Source: a bacterium (lineage in GTDB: Bacteria > Planctomycetota > UBA1135 > UBA2386). Taken from it: a DNA stretch of 64,000 nt. Of the stretch, positions 42,982 through 49,929 are shown piece after piece. The translations under genes and the position numbers were made by a program. A model generated the notes under the pieces. It searched no databases. It was not told the origin of the DNA and worked only from the letters and a program-made list of their open reading frames with translations. Positions within the stretch are counted from its first letter, which is position 1; each line of letters opens with the position of its first letter. The stretch covers positions 124,001 through 188,000 of the forward strand of contig JANSXC010000006.1 of NCBI GenBank assembly GCA_024743115.1. Reading direction: 5' to 3'.

Positions 42982-43512
42982 CTATGCGACCTCGTCGCGT
43001 TCCTTGCCGGTCTTGCCGTGACGCGGTTTCGCGCTGCCCGGTTGTTCGGCACGGGACTCTTCGGCACGGGACTCTTCGGGGCGGGACTCGCCGCGGAGTC
43101 GCGCGATCTCCTGCTCGAGCAATGCGAGGCGTTGCGCCATCGTGCGGTTGCGGTGGGTGAGTCGACTCAGCCGGATCGAGAACTGCAGGCCGAGGATCAT
43201 CAGGAACACGAACGCACCGAAGAACAGCGTCGACACGGTGCTCGCAGCGCCGATCCAGCGGCTGAGTTCGACGAGGCAACCCTCGTAGACCGCGAGCACG
43301 ATGAGCAGCATCGCGGTGGACGCCCAGAACCACGAGTATTCCTCGCGCAGCTTGCGGCGGCGCACGAGTTCGAGGACGAGCAGCAGCGTGCCGACCGCCA
43401 CGAGAATGGCGACGGTGCGCTGGCGTTCGGGCAGTGGCTCGAGTTCGACGGCTCCCGAGGCCAGCGGCGTCAGTGCCAGGCCGATGGCCTTCGCGGTGAG
43501 CGCCGCGATCAC
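42982..43512 (-). CDS. DUF2304 membrane protein
   Basis: 176 residues from the GTG at 43512, whose GTGA overlaps the stop of the glycosyltransferase gene. Three membrane helices: AKAIGLALTPLASG-region, TVAILVAVGTLLLVLELVRR, and TAMLLIVLAVYEGCLVELSR with TLFFGAFVFLMILGLQFSIR. Then comes a long helix NRTMAQRLALLEQEIARLRG and a charged tail with an EESRAEESRAEQ repeat. DUF2304 proteins habitually sit next to DPM1-type glycosyltransferases and probably help hold them at the membrane, consistent with the tight coupling here. Confidence 0.88.
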   Translation of the reverse strand: MIAALTAKAIGLALTPLASGAVELEPLPERQRTVAILVAVGTLLLVLELVRRRKLREEYSWFWASTAMLLIVLAVYEGCLVELSRWIGAASTVSTLFFGAFVFLMILGLQFSIRLSRLTHRNRTMAQRLALLEQEIARLRGESRPEESRAEESRAEQPGSAKPRHGKTGKERDEVA

Positions 43513-44246
43513 GGCAGCCTCGCGACGGTGTCGCGGCGACGCAGCGGGGTGGCGCGGCGCACCGGCAGGAGCAGGAGGGTCACGAGCATCTTGTAACCGT
43601 AATAGGCAACGCGCGCGCCGCGGTGCATCGAGACCCCGCCCTTGCGCTCGCGCATCGTGACCGGAACCTCGACGATTTTCATGCCGGCCTTGGCGTGCTG
43701 CACGAGCACATCGGCGTCCGGGTAGTCCTCGGGGAAGCCGTCGTTGGCCACCAGGGCGAGGGCGCGCGCCGAGAGTCCCTGGAAGCCGCTGGTCGGGTCC
43801 GTGATCGGGGTTCCGGTCCAGCGCGATGCCACCCATGCGAACAGCCGCGTGCCGACTTTGCGCAGCAGGCTCGATTTCGGGGGCGCGCCGTCCCGGTAGC
43901 GCGACCCGAGCACGACATCGGCGCCGCTGTCGAGGGCTGCCAGCAGGGGCGGCAGCATCCGGGGCTCGTGCTGGCCGTCCGCGTCCATCTGCAGCACGCG
44001 GCGGTAGCCGCGGCGGCGGGCCCAGCAGTAGCCGGTGTGTAGCGCGTTGCCGTAGCCGAGGTTGAACGGATGCACCAGGACCCGGGCGCCGGCGCGTGTC
44101 GCTTCGTCAGGTGTCGTGTCGCCGCTGCCGTCGTCGACGACCACGACGTCGATCCCGAGCCCCAGTCGTCGCACTTCGCGAACGACCTCTCCGACCCGCC
44201 CCGCCTCGCGGAACGCAGGAATCACCAGAACCGTGTCAGCTTGCAC
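43509..44246 (-). CDS. Family 2 glycosyltransferase (polyprenyl-phosphate sugar synthase-like)
   Basis: 245 residues from GTG at 44246. GT-A fold signatures: VLVIPAFREAGRVGEVVREV, IDVVVVDDGSGDTTPDEATR (nucleotide site), NLGYGNALHTGYCWARR, VLQMDADGQHEPRML (metal DXD-like) and DVVLGSRYRDG. The C-terminus ends with hydrophobic GYKMLVTLLLLPVRR. This set is typical of dolichyl/undecaprenyl-phosphate mannose or glucose synthases that load a sugar on a lipid carrier at the inner membrane face. It is coupled to the DUF2304 gene by a GTGA overlap. The acceptor pathway is not evident from neighbours. Confidence 0.92.
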   Translation of the reverse strand: MQADTVLVIPAFREAGRVGEVVREVRRLGLGIDVVVVDDGSGDTTPDEATRAGARVLVHPFNLGYGNALHTGYCWARRRGYRRVLQMDADGQHEPRMLPPLLAALDSGADVVLGSRYRDGAPPKSSLLRKVGTRLFAWVASRWTGTPITDPTSGFQGLSARALALVANDGFPEDYPDADVLVQHAKAGMKIVEVPVTMRERKGGVSMHRGARVAYYGYKMLVTLLLLPVRRATPLRRRDTVARLP

Positions 44247-44353
44247 GCGTGGTCATCGCCCGGGCCGCTCGGCGCCGGGCACCCCCAGGCTACGGCGCAA
44301 TCGGGGTGACTGGCCAGGAAGAATCGGGTTCCAGATCGGGAGCCGGCCTGGGA

Positions 44354-44383
44354 TCCCGGCGATCGGGACCCCGGCGATCGGGG
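44354..44383 (-). repeat. Two adjacent 15-bp palindromic repeats after the KamA-type gene
   Basis: TCCCGGCGATCGGGA (44354-44368) and CCCCGGCGATCGGGG (44369-44383) abut exactly. Each has 5-bp arms; the arm change T to C is matched by A to G on the other arm. They lie 14 bases beyond the stop of the KamA-type gene and may be a double terminator or a 3' stabiliser. The rest of 44247-44397 shows no gene. Confidence 0.6.
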
Positions 44384-44397
44384 CCCCAACCTCGGTC

Positions 44398-45807
44398 CTA
44401 CGACTCCCACTCGAAGTGGCCGGCCTCGTGCATCCGCTTCTTGACCTGCGAATGCGTGCCCCACTCGGGCACCTTGCCGTGCTCCTTCATGTCGCGGATC
44501 GCGGAATCGAACCACCACTCCTTCTCACCGAACGCGGGTTCGAGCTCGTCGAGCCAGCACGCCTGCTCGTCGTACTTGGCGAAGAAGATGCGGTTGACCC
44601 ACGACGGATCACGGCCCTGCAGGAACTTGAGTGCGAAGACCCGCTCACCGTTGATTACGGTCGTGCCGTCGACGAGCACCTTACCCGGCGTGGCCGACAT
44701 CGACGGACCGCGCACGGTGCGTTCCAGGCCAGATACCCGCCGGTAGGCGGCGCTGAAGATCTCGAGCGCCCGCGCGAGCGGCACCTCGAAGTACTGCTTC
44801 GGTCCGGTGTCGCGTTCGACGAACATGTAGTAGGGGATCGCACCGAGCAGCGCCTGGCGCTTCCAGAGGTCGGTCCAGACCTGCGGGTCGTCGTTGACGT
44901 GCTTGATGAGCGGCGCCTGGCAGCGCACGACCGCGCCGGTGTTGCGGATCGCCTGCACTGCGGCCTGCGCGGTCGGGGTCTCCAGTTCTCGCGGGTGGCT
45001 GTAGTGCGCCATGATCGCGAGGTGCCGGCCGGCGGCCTGGACCTCCTCGAACAGCGCCATCAGGTCGTCCGCGTCGGCGTCGGTCGTAAACCGTTGCGGC
45101 CAGTAGGCCGGCGCCTTCGTGCCGATGCGGATGCTGACGATGTGGTCGAGTTCCGCGCTCAGCAGCGGCTCGATGTAGCGCCGCAGGACCTTGGTCTTCA
45201 TGACCATCGGATCGCCGCCCGTGAACAGCACGCTGTTCACCTCGGGGTGCTCCTTGAGGTAGGCGACGAGCGAGTCGGCCTCCTTGGCCGCGAACTTCAT
45301 GTCGTCGAGCCCGACGAACTGGGGCCAGCGGAAGCAGTAGGTGCAGTACGAGTGGCAGGTCTGTCCCGCGGACGGGAAGAACAGCACGGTCTCGCGGTAC
45401 TTGTGCTGCAGGCCGGCGAGCGGGATGCCGTCGACCTTGGGCACGTTGAGCTCGAGCTGGCCTGCGGGGTGCGGGTTCAGGCCCAGCTGGATCTCGCGGG
45501 CAGCGACCTTGATCTCGTCCTCGGGCTTGCCGGCGCGAATCAGCCCCATCATGCGTTCCAGGTCGGCCTCGCGGAGCATTCCCGGCTGCGGGAACGTCAA
45601 CTGGTACATCGGGTCGTCGGGCGCCCGGTCCCAGTCGATGAGCTCATCGACGACGTAGTCGTTCACCCGGAACGGCAGCACGCGAGCGACGGCCTGCATC
45701 TGCAGCACCTGGTCACGCGAGAAGCGTTCGAGCTGGGGGATGCGGTCGAGGTCGCGGTGGGTGAAGACGCGGAACTTGCGCTGCGGAACTGAGATCGTCG
45801 TTGCCAT
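44398..45807 (-). CDS. KamA-family radical SAM aminomutase-like protein
   Basis: 469 residues from ATG at 45807 with GGAGA upstream. The radical SAM motif CHSYCTYCFRW (C151, C155, C158) lies in the KamA context LFFPSAGQTCHSYCTYCFRW, and TGGDPMVMKTKVLRRYIEPL, IRIGTKAPAYWPQRFT and HVNDDPQVWTDLWKRQALLG follow the lysine 2,3-aminomutase barrel. The PLP-lysine region reads SATPGKVLVDGTTV instead of the usual PGGGGK. The group therefore belongs to the family but may act on another amino acid or lack the classical PLP site. The 5' leader is structured (see leader feature). Its partner gene for lysine fermentation (acetyl-lysine pathway) is not nearby. Confidence 0.88.
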   Translation of the reverse strand: MATTISVPQRKFRVFTHRDLDRIPQLERFSRDQVLQMQAVARVLPFRVNDYVVDELIDWDRAPDDPMYQLTFPQPGMLREADLERMMGLIRAGKPEDEIKVAAREIQLGLNPHPAGQLELNVPKVDGIPLAGLQHKYRETVLFFPSAGQTCHSYCTYCFRWPQFVGLDDMKFAAKEADSLVAYLKEHPEVNSVLFTGGDPMVMKTKVLRRYIEPLLSAELDHIVSIRIGTKAPAYWPQRFTTDADADDLMALFEEVQAAGRHLAIMAHYSHPRELETPTAQAAVQAIRNTGAVVRCQAPLIKHVNDDPQVWTDLWKRQALLGAIPYYMFVERDTGPKQYFEVPLARALEIFSAAYRRVSGLERTVRGPSMSATPGKVLVDGTTVINGERVFALKFLQGRDPSWVNRIFFAKYDEQACWLDELEPAFGEKEWWFDSAIRDMKEHGKVPEWGTHSQVKKRMHEAGHFEWES

Positions 45808-45897
45808 CGGTTCTCCGAAAAAGGCGGCGCCCGCCGACGCCGAAAGGCCCGGGTAGAGAGGTTGCTGGTTGGCCAGCCAGCGGCCCCGGGCGGAAAA
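45808..45897 (-). promoter_or_regulatory. Structured leader with terminator-like hairpin before the KamA-type gene
   Basis: Reading 5' to 3' on the minus strand: a stem GCCCGGG / CCCGGGC encloses a near-palindrome (GCTGGTTGGCCAGCCAGC in plus orientation, 45864-45881). Then comes a GC hairpin (CGGC-GGGC-GCCG, 45825-45836) followed at once by TTTTT (45818-45822), then the GGAGAA ribosome site and ATG. A terminator placed between promoter and ribosome site is the layout of an attenuator or riboswitch. I cannot name a ligand class. Confidence 0.5.
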
Positions 45898-45900
45898 GCG

Positions 45901-45917
45901 GCGCTACATCATAGCGC
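45901..45917 (-). promoter_or_regulatory. Palindrome over a TATGAT -10-like hexamer
   Basis: GCGCTACATCATAGCGC (plus strand) has perfect 6-bp arms; on the minus strand it contains TATGAT. It may be the KamA-type promoter with an overlapping operator, or an intrinsic terminator of the lipoprotein gene at 45984 (on that strand the hairpin is followed by CGCTTTT). Both readings fit. Confidence 0.45.
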
Positions 45918-45983
45918 ATCCGGGCCGGGATCACCACCGATCGAGGCCCTCCGTACGCTAAGGCGGATTGCGTAAGCTGTTTG

Positions 45984-47507
45984 CTAGAGCGGCTTTGGGC
46001 GGGTGGTCACGACCACCTCGACGAAATCCAGATACAGCTCGGCCGGATCGCCGCGTTCGATCTCCGCAATTACGTTGAAGCGGATTGTTCGTTCGCGCGA
46101 GACGTGTCGCAAGCTGGCCGCCTCGAACAGCAGCGTCTCGAACTCGGTCGTCGTCGCCGGTTCGACCTCCACCGCGGTGTCGAAGCGGCCGTCCACCGGG
46201 TTGTACAGGGAGATCCGCAGCGCACTCTCGCCGCCCGTGCGGCTGACCCGGGCGCTGGCGCGGATCCGGTACCCGAGCACGTCGAGCCCGTCGTCGATGG
46301 GCAGCGCGTAGGTGCAGGTAACGCCGGCGACCTCGCTGTTGGCGGTGCGCCGGGTGCGCAGTGCGTAGGCGCTGCCATCCTCGAACTCGAGCTGGCTCAG
46401 TGCCCCGAACCCGAACGACCCCCAGGCGATCTCGATCTCGGCCTCGTCCAGCGGCAGGGTCATGGGGGCGTCGCCGCGCTCCCAGACCGGCATCGTCGGC
46501 AGGAAGTCGAGGCCCTCGAGGTCGTAGCGCTCGTCCGGCCAGACCAGGATCGGAGCCAGGACGCCCGGCGCGAAGAACGCCAGCCGGGCCCCGCTCCGCC
46601 CGAGCTCGGGCTCGGCGAGGCCGCAGTAGATCCGTTCGGCCGTCGGGGAGAAGCGCGGCAGCCGCAGTTCCCCGGCGGTCTCGAAGCGGAGCGTCTCGAC
46701 CAGCGTCGGCAGGTCGACGAGCCGCAGGTTGTGCCGGCCGCCGCCGCGGCGCACGAACACGACGGACTCTCCGTCGGGCGCGAACGCGGGCTCGCGGTCG
46801 CCCTCGCCGGCCGCGGTGATCAGCGGCGCCGTCGTGAGCTGGGTCTGGCCGGTGCCGTCGCCGTTCACGAGCCAGAGCGTGTGCACGCCGCTGGCGTCAC
46901 GGCGCGAGTAGACGACCCGGTCCGATGGCCCGTGCCAGTCGGCGGCGCCGTGCGACGCCCCGGTCAGCGGCGTGAGGAACTCGCGCGGATTCTTGCCATC
47001 CGGGTCCATGAGCCACAGCGCGGGTGTGCCGCCGCGATCGCTCGTGAACAGGATCGCATCCCCCGTGGGCGACCAGCACGGCTCGTCGTCGAGCCCGGTG
47101 TTGACCGTCAGCCGCTGTTCCGGCTCGGAGCCGTCGATCGTCGCGACGAAGAGCTCGCGGCTCTGCGGGTCGTCGAGCGTCCGCTCGCGCGCGAACACGA
47201 CGAGGTTGCCGTCGGGGTGGATGCGGGCGCGGCGCTCGATGCCGTTCCGGTCCGCGATGCGCGCCGTGCCGAGGTTCTGCGCGGTGCGGAGGGCCATTTC
47301 GGTGAAGCCGAGGCGCTTGTCGACGCGCGAGCGGCAGACCAGCATGTCCGGCACGATCGTCACGCCGCCGAGCGGGCTGCCGCCGCCCCCGCCGCCGCCG
47401 CAGGCCGTCGCCAGTGCCGCCGCGATCAGCAGGGCGCCTCCGAGCGTCGCCCGGATCGGGCCCAGGGTTCTGGAGGTTCGGGCGCGGGCTCGGGACCGAA
47501 GCGGCAT
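45984..47507 (-). CDS. Lipoprotein with TolB-like WD40/PD40 beta-propeller
   Basis: 507 residues from ATG at 47507. The N-terminus is basic, with hydrophobic GALLIAAALATAC giving a lipobox Cys followed by a GGGGGGG linker, so the protein is lipid-anchored. PD40 blades: IHPDGNLVVFARE, WSPTGDAILFTSDRGGTPAL, AFAPDGESVVFVRRGGGRHN and RFSPTAERIYCGLAEPELGR. The last about 150 residues form a separate jelly-roll (SAYALRTRRTANSEVAGVTC ... TRGESALRIS-like strands ... LYLDFVEVVVTTRP) like a carbohydrate-binding or CBM fold. No partner Tol-Pal genes are near, so it is not a true TolB. Confidence 0.83.
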   Translation of the reverse strand: MPLRSRARARTSRTLGPIRATLGGALLIAAALATACGGGGGGGSPLGGVTIVPDMLVCRSRVDKRLGFTEMALRTAQNLGTARIADRNGIERRARIHPDGNLVVFARERTLDDPQSRELFVATIDGSEPEQRLTVNTGLDDEPCWSPTGDAILFTSDRGGTPALWLMDPDGKNPREFLTPLTGASHGAADWHGPSDRVVYSRRDASGVHTLWLVNGDGTGQTQLTTAPLITAAGEGDREPAFAPDGESVVFVRRGGGRHNLRLVDLPTLVETLRFETAGELRLPRFSPTAERIYCGLAEPELGRSGARLAFFAPGVLAPILVWPDERYDLEGLDFLPTMPVWERGDAPMTLPLDEAEIEIAWGSFGFGALSQLEFEDGSAYALRTRRTANSEVAGVTCTYALPIDDGLDVLGYRIRASARVSRTGGESALRISLYNPVDGRFDTAVEVEPATTTEFETLLFEAASLRHVSRERTIRFNVIAEIERGDPAELYLDFVEVVVTTRPKPL

Positions 47508-47586
47508 CCGTGCATCCTCGCCCGTTCGGGCTCGGCAGGCAACCGGGGACGGCCGGTCCATGGATTCGTTCTGTGAGCGGTTTTGA

Positions 47587-47592
47587 TATGAC
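47587..47592 (+). promoter_or_regulatory. TATGAC -10-like hexamer before queA
   Basis: TATGAC (TATNNN rather than TANNNT at the last base) ends 6 bases before the GTG at 47599; no Shine-Dalgarno sequence. It is a weaker member of the leaderless set because the final T is missing. Confidence 0.3.
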
Positions 47593-47598
47593 GCTGCC

Positions 47599-48663
47599 GT
47601 GCGCGTCGACGATTTCGATTTCGAACTGCCGAACGAGCTCATCGCGACGGCCGCGGCCGAGCCGCGAGACAGCGCGCGGCTGCTCGTCTACGACCGCGCG
47701 AATGGGACGACGGCGCATCGGCGGTTCGCCGACCTCACCGAGTATCTGCGCGCCGGCGATCTGCTTGTGGTCAACGATACGCGCGTGATGCCGTGGCGGC
47801 TGCGCGGCAAACGGGCGACGGGCGGCGGCTGCGAATGCCTGATGCTGCGGCGCGATGGCGCCGTCGGCGAAGGCTTCGTCAAGCCGAGCAAGAAGCTCGC
47901 GCCGGGTAGCGTGCTTACGATGGAGGGCGGGGCGCTGACGTTGACCCTGCGCGAGTCGCTCGGCGGTGGGCGGTGGCGGTTCGACCTGGCAGTGTCGGGT
48001 GATGGGGTGGCCGGTTCGGACCCCGTCGACGCGATCGGGGCGGCGCTCGAGCGTTGTGGCCGGGCGCCGCTGCCGCCGTACATCACGCGCGATGGCAGCG
48101 AGGACGTGGCCGCGGATCGCGAACGTTACCAGACGGTGTTCGCCGCACGGGACGGCGCCGTTGCGGCGCCGACCGCGGGGCTGCACTTCACGCCGGAACT
48201 GCTCGAGCGTCTGGCGTCGCAGGGTGTCGAACGCGCGACCGTCACGCTCCATGTCGGAGAAGGCACGTTCGCGCCGCTGCGCGTCGATGCCGTCGAGGAG
48301 CACCGGATGCATGCCGAATGGTACGAATTGCCCGCCGCGACGGCCGCAGCGATCGCTGCGACCAGGGCGCGGGGTGGGCGGGTCATCGCGGTCGGCACGA
48401 CGAGCTGTCGGACGCTCGAGACCTGTGGCGACGAGCATGGGGTGGTGCATGCCGGGCGCGGGGAGTCGTCGTTGTTCCTCTATCCCGGCAAGACGTTCCG
48501 CGCCGTCGATGCGCTGATCACGAACTTCCACCTGCCGCAGTCGACCCTGCTCATGCTCGTGGGCGCGTTCATGGGACGCGAACGGATGCTCGCGCTCTAC
48601 CGCGACGCTGTCGAACGCGGCTATCGCTTCTACTCGTTCGGCGACGCGATGCTGTTGACGTGA
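47599..48663 (+). CDS. queA: tRNA preQ1-34 S-adenosylmethionine ribosyltransferase-isomerase
   Basis: 354 residues, full length, GTG start. QueA transfers and isomerises the ribosyl part of SAM onto preQ1 at tRNA position 34 to make epoxyqueuosine. Family motifs in order: VDDFDFELPNELIATAAAEP, RLLVYDR, LRAGDLLVVNDTRVMPWRLR, GRAPLPPYITRDGS, ERYQTVFAARDGAVAAPTAG-LHFT, TLHVGEGTFAPLR, HRMHAEWYELP, VIAVGTTSCRTLETC and ITNFHLPQSTLLMLVGAFMG. The next step of the pathway, epoxyqueuosine reductase (queG), appears at the end of the window, 15 kb away. A 13-base gap separates it from the convergent thiE stop. Confidence 0.97.
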   Translation: MRVDDFDFELPNELIATAAAEPRDSARLLVYDRANGTTAHRRFADLTEYLRAGDLLVVNDTRVMPWRLRGKRATGGGCECLMLRRDGAVGEGFVKPSKKLAPGSVLTMEGGALTLTLRESLGGGRWRFDLAVSGDGVAGSDPVDAIGAALERCGRAPLPPYITRDGSEDVAADRERYQTVFAARDGAVAAPTAGLHFTPELLERLASQGVERATVTLHVGEGTFAPLRVDAVEEHRMHAEWYELPAATAAAIAATRARGGRVIAVGTTSCRTLETCGDEHGVVHAGRGESSLFLYPGKTFRAVDALITNFHLPQSTLLMLVGAFMGRERMLALYRDAVERGYRFYSFGDAMLLT

Positions 48664-48676
48664 TACGCGGCCCGCA

Positions 48677-49285
48677 TCACGGGGACAGTCGTTGCCGCAG
48701 TTCCCGGGTGGCGGCTGCCGGGTCCGGCGCGGCGAGGATCGCGCTGCTGACCGCGATCCGGTCGACGCCGAGTTCGAGCAGTTCGTCGAGGTTGGCTGCG
48801 GTGATGCCGCCGATCGCGTAGACCGGGGTGTCGCCCGCGGCGTCGAGTGCACTGCGGACCGCGGCGGGTGGCTGGCCTTGCGCGTAGCCCTTCGTCAGGG
48901 TCGGAAAACACGGGCCGAATCCGAGGTGGTCGGCGCCGTCGGCGAGCGCGCGCGCGATCTGGTCGTCGTCGTGGGTGCTGACGCCGAGCAGGCGGTCGCC
49001 AAGTCGGGCGCGAGCCTCCCGGGCGGGCAGGTCGTCCTGCCCGACGTGGGCGCCCGCCGCGCCGATTCGAACCGCGAGGTCGACGTCGTCGTTGACGATG
49101 AGTGGCACGCCGGTGGCAGCGCAGAGCTCCTGGCAGCGTCGCAGGCCGGCCGGATCCGGTGTCTGCACGCGCCACTGCACGAGGTCGACCCCGGCCGCGA
49201 GCGCCGCGCCGAGGGAGGCGAATGGTTCGCCCCGGCACAGCCGCGGCGTGAAGAGCAGGTAGAGGACGCGTTCTGCGAGCAGCAT
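48677..49285 (-). CDS. thiE: Thiamine-phosphate synthase
   Basis: 202 residues from ATG at 49285. It joins the hydroxymethylpyrimidine diphosphate and thiazole phosphate halves of thiamine. TIM-barrel motifs: LVQWRVQTPDPAGLRR (usually QlReK), VPLIVNDDVDLAVRIGAAGA, HVGQDDLPAREARARLG, GVSTHDDDQIARALADGADH, LGFGPCFPTLTKGYA and YAIGGITAANLDELLELGVD. The pyrophosphate-loop Lys of TKxG is present in TLTKGYA. W in place of Arg in the first motif is unusual. Start codons of thiE and the divergent membrane-TPR gene are only 30 bases apart. Confidence 0.9.
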   Translation of the reverse strand: MLLAERVLYLLFTPRLCRGEPFASLGAALAAGVDLVQWRVQTPDPAGLRRCQELCAATGVPLIVNDDVDLAVRIGAAGAHVGQDDLPAREARARLGDRLLGVSTHDDDQIARALADGADHLGFGPCFPTLTKGYAQGQPPAAVRSALDAAGDTPVYAIGGITAANLDELLELGVDRIAVSSAILAAPDPAAATRELRQRLSP

Positions 49286-49298
49286 CGAGAGGCGCGAG

Positions 49299-49308
49299 AG
49301 CGTAGCCT
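49299..49308. promoter_or_regulatory. Facing -10-like hexamers of a bidirectional promoter
   Basis: Minus-strand TACGCT (49299-49304) lies 13 bases before the thiE ATG, and plus-strand TAGCCT (49303-49308) lies 7 bases before the GTG at 49316. The two share the central TA, as in symmetric bidirectional promoters. Confidence 0.4.
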
Positions 49309-49315
49309 GTCCGGC

Positions 49316-49837
49316 GTGTTCCCCGACTCGTTGCTGCTCAACCTCGCGCTGTTCGTGGCCGGGCAGGCGGCGGCGTGGTTCTACCTGCGCTCGGGGCGGC
49401 TGCTCGTCGGCGGCCTCGCGACCGCGGCGATCTGGATCGCAGCGGACTGGGCCGTCGTCGCGCGCTACGTGTTCGAGGACCTCGAACAGTTCCGCATTGC
49501 GCTGATCGCGATGCAGCTGGTCTGTGTCGGGATCGTTGGGTTGCTCGCGTTCGCCCAGTGGCGCCGGCGGTGGTCCGGTACCGCGAAGCGGCGTGCCGAG
49601 CTGTTCGAGGCCGGCACCGCCGCGTACCTCCGGGATGCCCACGACGAGGCGCGCGCGACGTATCAGCGGCTCGTGCGCTGCGACCCATGGGATGCCGCGG
49701 CCTGGCTCGCGCTCGGCAACGTGCACCGGCGCGCCGATCGCCGCAGCGCCGCGCGGCGGTGTTATCGGCGCTGTCTACGCGTGGATACGCAGCGTGAGTA
49801 CACCGATCTTGCGCGCCAACTGAGTGGGCGTGGCTGA
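49316..49837 (+). CDS. Membrane protein with cytoplasmic TPR
   Basis: 173 residues from GTG at 49316. Three hydrophobic helices (LLLNLALFVAGQAAAWFYLR, LLVGGLATAAIWIAADWAVV, FRIALIAMQLVCVGIVGLLA) are followed by a basic loop and about two TPR units (FEAGTAAYLRDAHDEARATY, CDPWDAAAWLALGNVHRRAD and RRCYRRCL). Family not recognised; the TPRs suggest a scaffold for a membrane complex. No Shine-Dalgarno sequence, leaderless-type promoter. No gene is seen in 49838-49929. Confidence 0.72.
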   Translation: MFPDSLLLNLALFVAGQAAAWFYLRSGRLLVGGLATAAIWIAADWAVVARYVFEDLEQFRIALIAMQLVCVGIVGLLAFAQWRRRWSGTAKRRAELFEAGTAAYLRDAHDEARATYQRLVRCDPWDAAAWLALGNVHRRADRRSAARRCYRRCLRVDTQREYTDLARQLSGRG

Positions 49838-49929
49838 TACGTCCTCGCGACTTTTTCGCGACATCGGTGGGAGATGACGGGCCGGTGACGTTGAGCGTTC
49901 TGTAGTTCCGGCACAACCTGAACCTCATC

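Noticed and set aside
44354..44383. Mobile-element end or attachment site
   Set aside because: Only two short abutting palindromes; no transposase, integrase or target duplication nearby.
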